A stretch of DNA of 64,000 nt from the NCBI RefSeq assembly GCF_004027225.2, contig NC_044284.2, forward strand, positions 42,084,420 through 42,148,419, written 5' to 3'. A program made the translations under genes and the position numbers. The stretch is from Strigops habroptila (taxonomy: Eukaryota; Chordata; Aves; Psittaciformes; Psittacidae). Of the stretch, positions 63,661 through 64,000 are shown one piece after another. The notes beneath the pieces were generated by a model, which ran no database searches, was not told where the DNA came from, and saw only the letters and a program-made list of their open reading frames with translations. How positions within the stretch are numbered: the stretch's first letter is position 1; each line of letters opens with the position of its first letter.

Positions 63661-64000
63661 GATGCCTATGAAACTTTGTTTTCAATGGGGCAAGTCAGAC
63701 CCAAAAGCATGGGCCAAAGGATCTTGCTGGCTGCCATCCTACGTCCCCTTCACTGGCTGCCACCAAGCCTCTGGCCCAGCCCTGCTGCCCCTTGCTCTCC
63801 AGGCATCCCATGACCTGCAGTCCAATCCCACCAGGCTCTCCTGGGCCACAAGTGCTGCAGCACTAGCAGGTTAGGGGAGACTAGGTCTCACCCTGTGCAA
63901 GGGAGGGCACTTCCTGGGCAAACCTGGGGATGACTGCAGGGACACTGTCCTCCAGCAGGACACAATGAAAAGGACACAGACTAGGTGACAGCATGCTTTG
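63661..64000. other. No feature recognised
   Basis: Moderately GC-rich sequence without a convincing exon or repeat up to the window edge. Confidence 0.4.

Overview
The window is from a bird nuclear genome. Three genes with full vertebrate exon-intron structure are readable, several CR1 LINE tails with the typical avian 3' end (…ATTCTATGATTCTAT) are present, and a bird-type solo retroviral LTR sits in an intron. The gene order DARS2 - CENPL - KLHL20 matches the order I recall for human 1q25 and, I believe, chicken chromosome 8, so this is an ordinary conserved autosomal block with a lineage-specific tandem array at its right edge.

Layout: positions 1-15,052 (minus strand) carry DARS2, the mitochondrial aspartyl-tRNA synthetase. 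Sixteen coding exons are present, and the last coding exon lies off the left edge. A 419-bp GC-rich head-to-head promoter (15,053-15,471) separates it from CENPL (plus strand, four coding exons, 15,472-18,818), which encodes the CENP-L subunit of the constitutive centromere network. CENPL and KLHL20 meet tail to tail: their poly(A) signals are about 150 bp apart near 20.9-21.0 kb. KLHL20 (minus strand, 11 coding exons, 22,850-45,123, plus a noncoding first exon in a CpG island at about 47.3 kb) encodes the CUL3 substrate adaptor. The assembled coding length is 609 codons, the same as the human protein.

From about 47.9 to 61.95 kb the window changes character. It holds 2.8 copies of a 5,024-bp tandem unit that are almost identical. 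Each full unit contains: (i) a CpG-rich promoter-like block with a perfect YY1 site and a splice donor; (ii) a two-exon reading frame that joins in phase 0 and predicts a protein with a signal peptide, three 38-residue repeats, one membrane span and a long basic tail, followed within 5 bp by ATTAAA and a GT-rich stretch; (iii) a CR1 fragment; and (iv) a degenerate second copy of the same gene with two repeats and in-frame stops. I do not recognise the protein. By position (next to KLHL20) it could be the local counterpart of TEX50, but that is inference. This array is the most interesting part of the window.

The right flank (61.95-64.0 kb) has an antisense CR1 reverse-transcriptase fragment and older, diverged pieces of the array unit. 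No gene was recognised there. Exon coordinates were worked out by eye from splice signals, reading frame and remembered protein sequences. No search was run.
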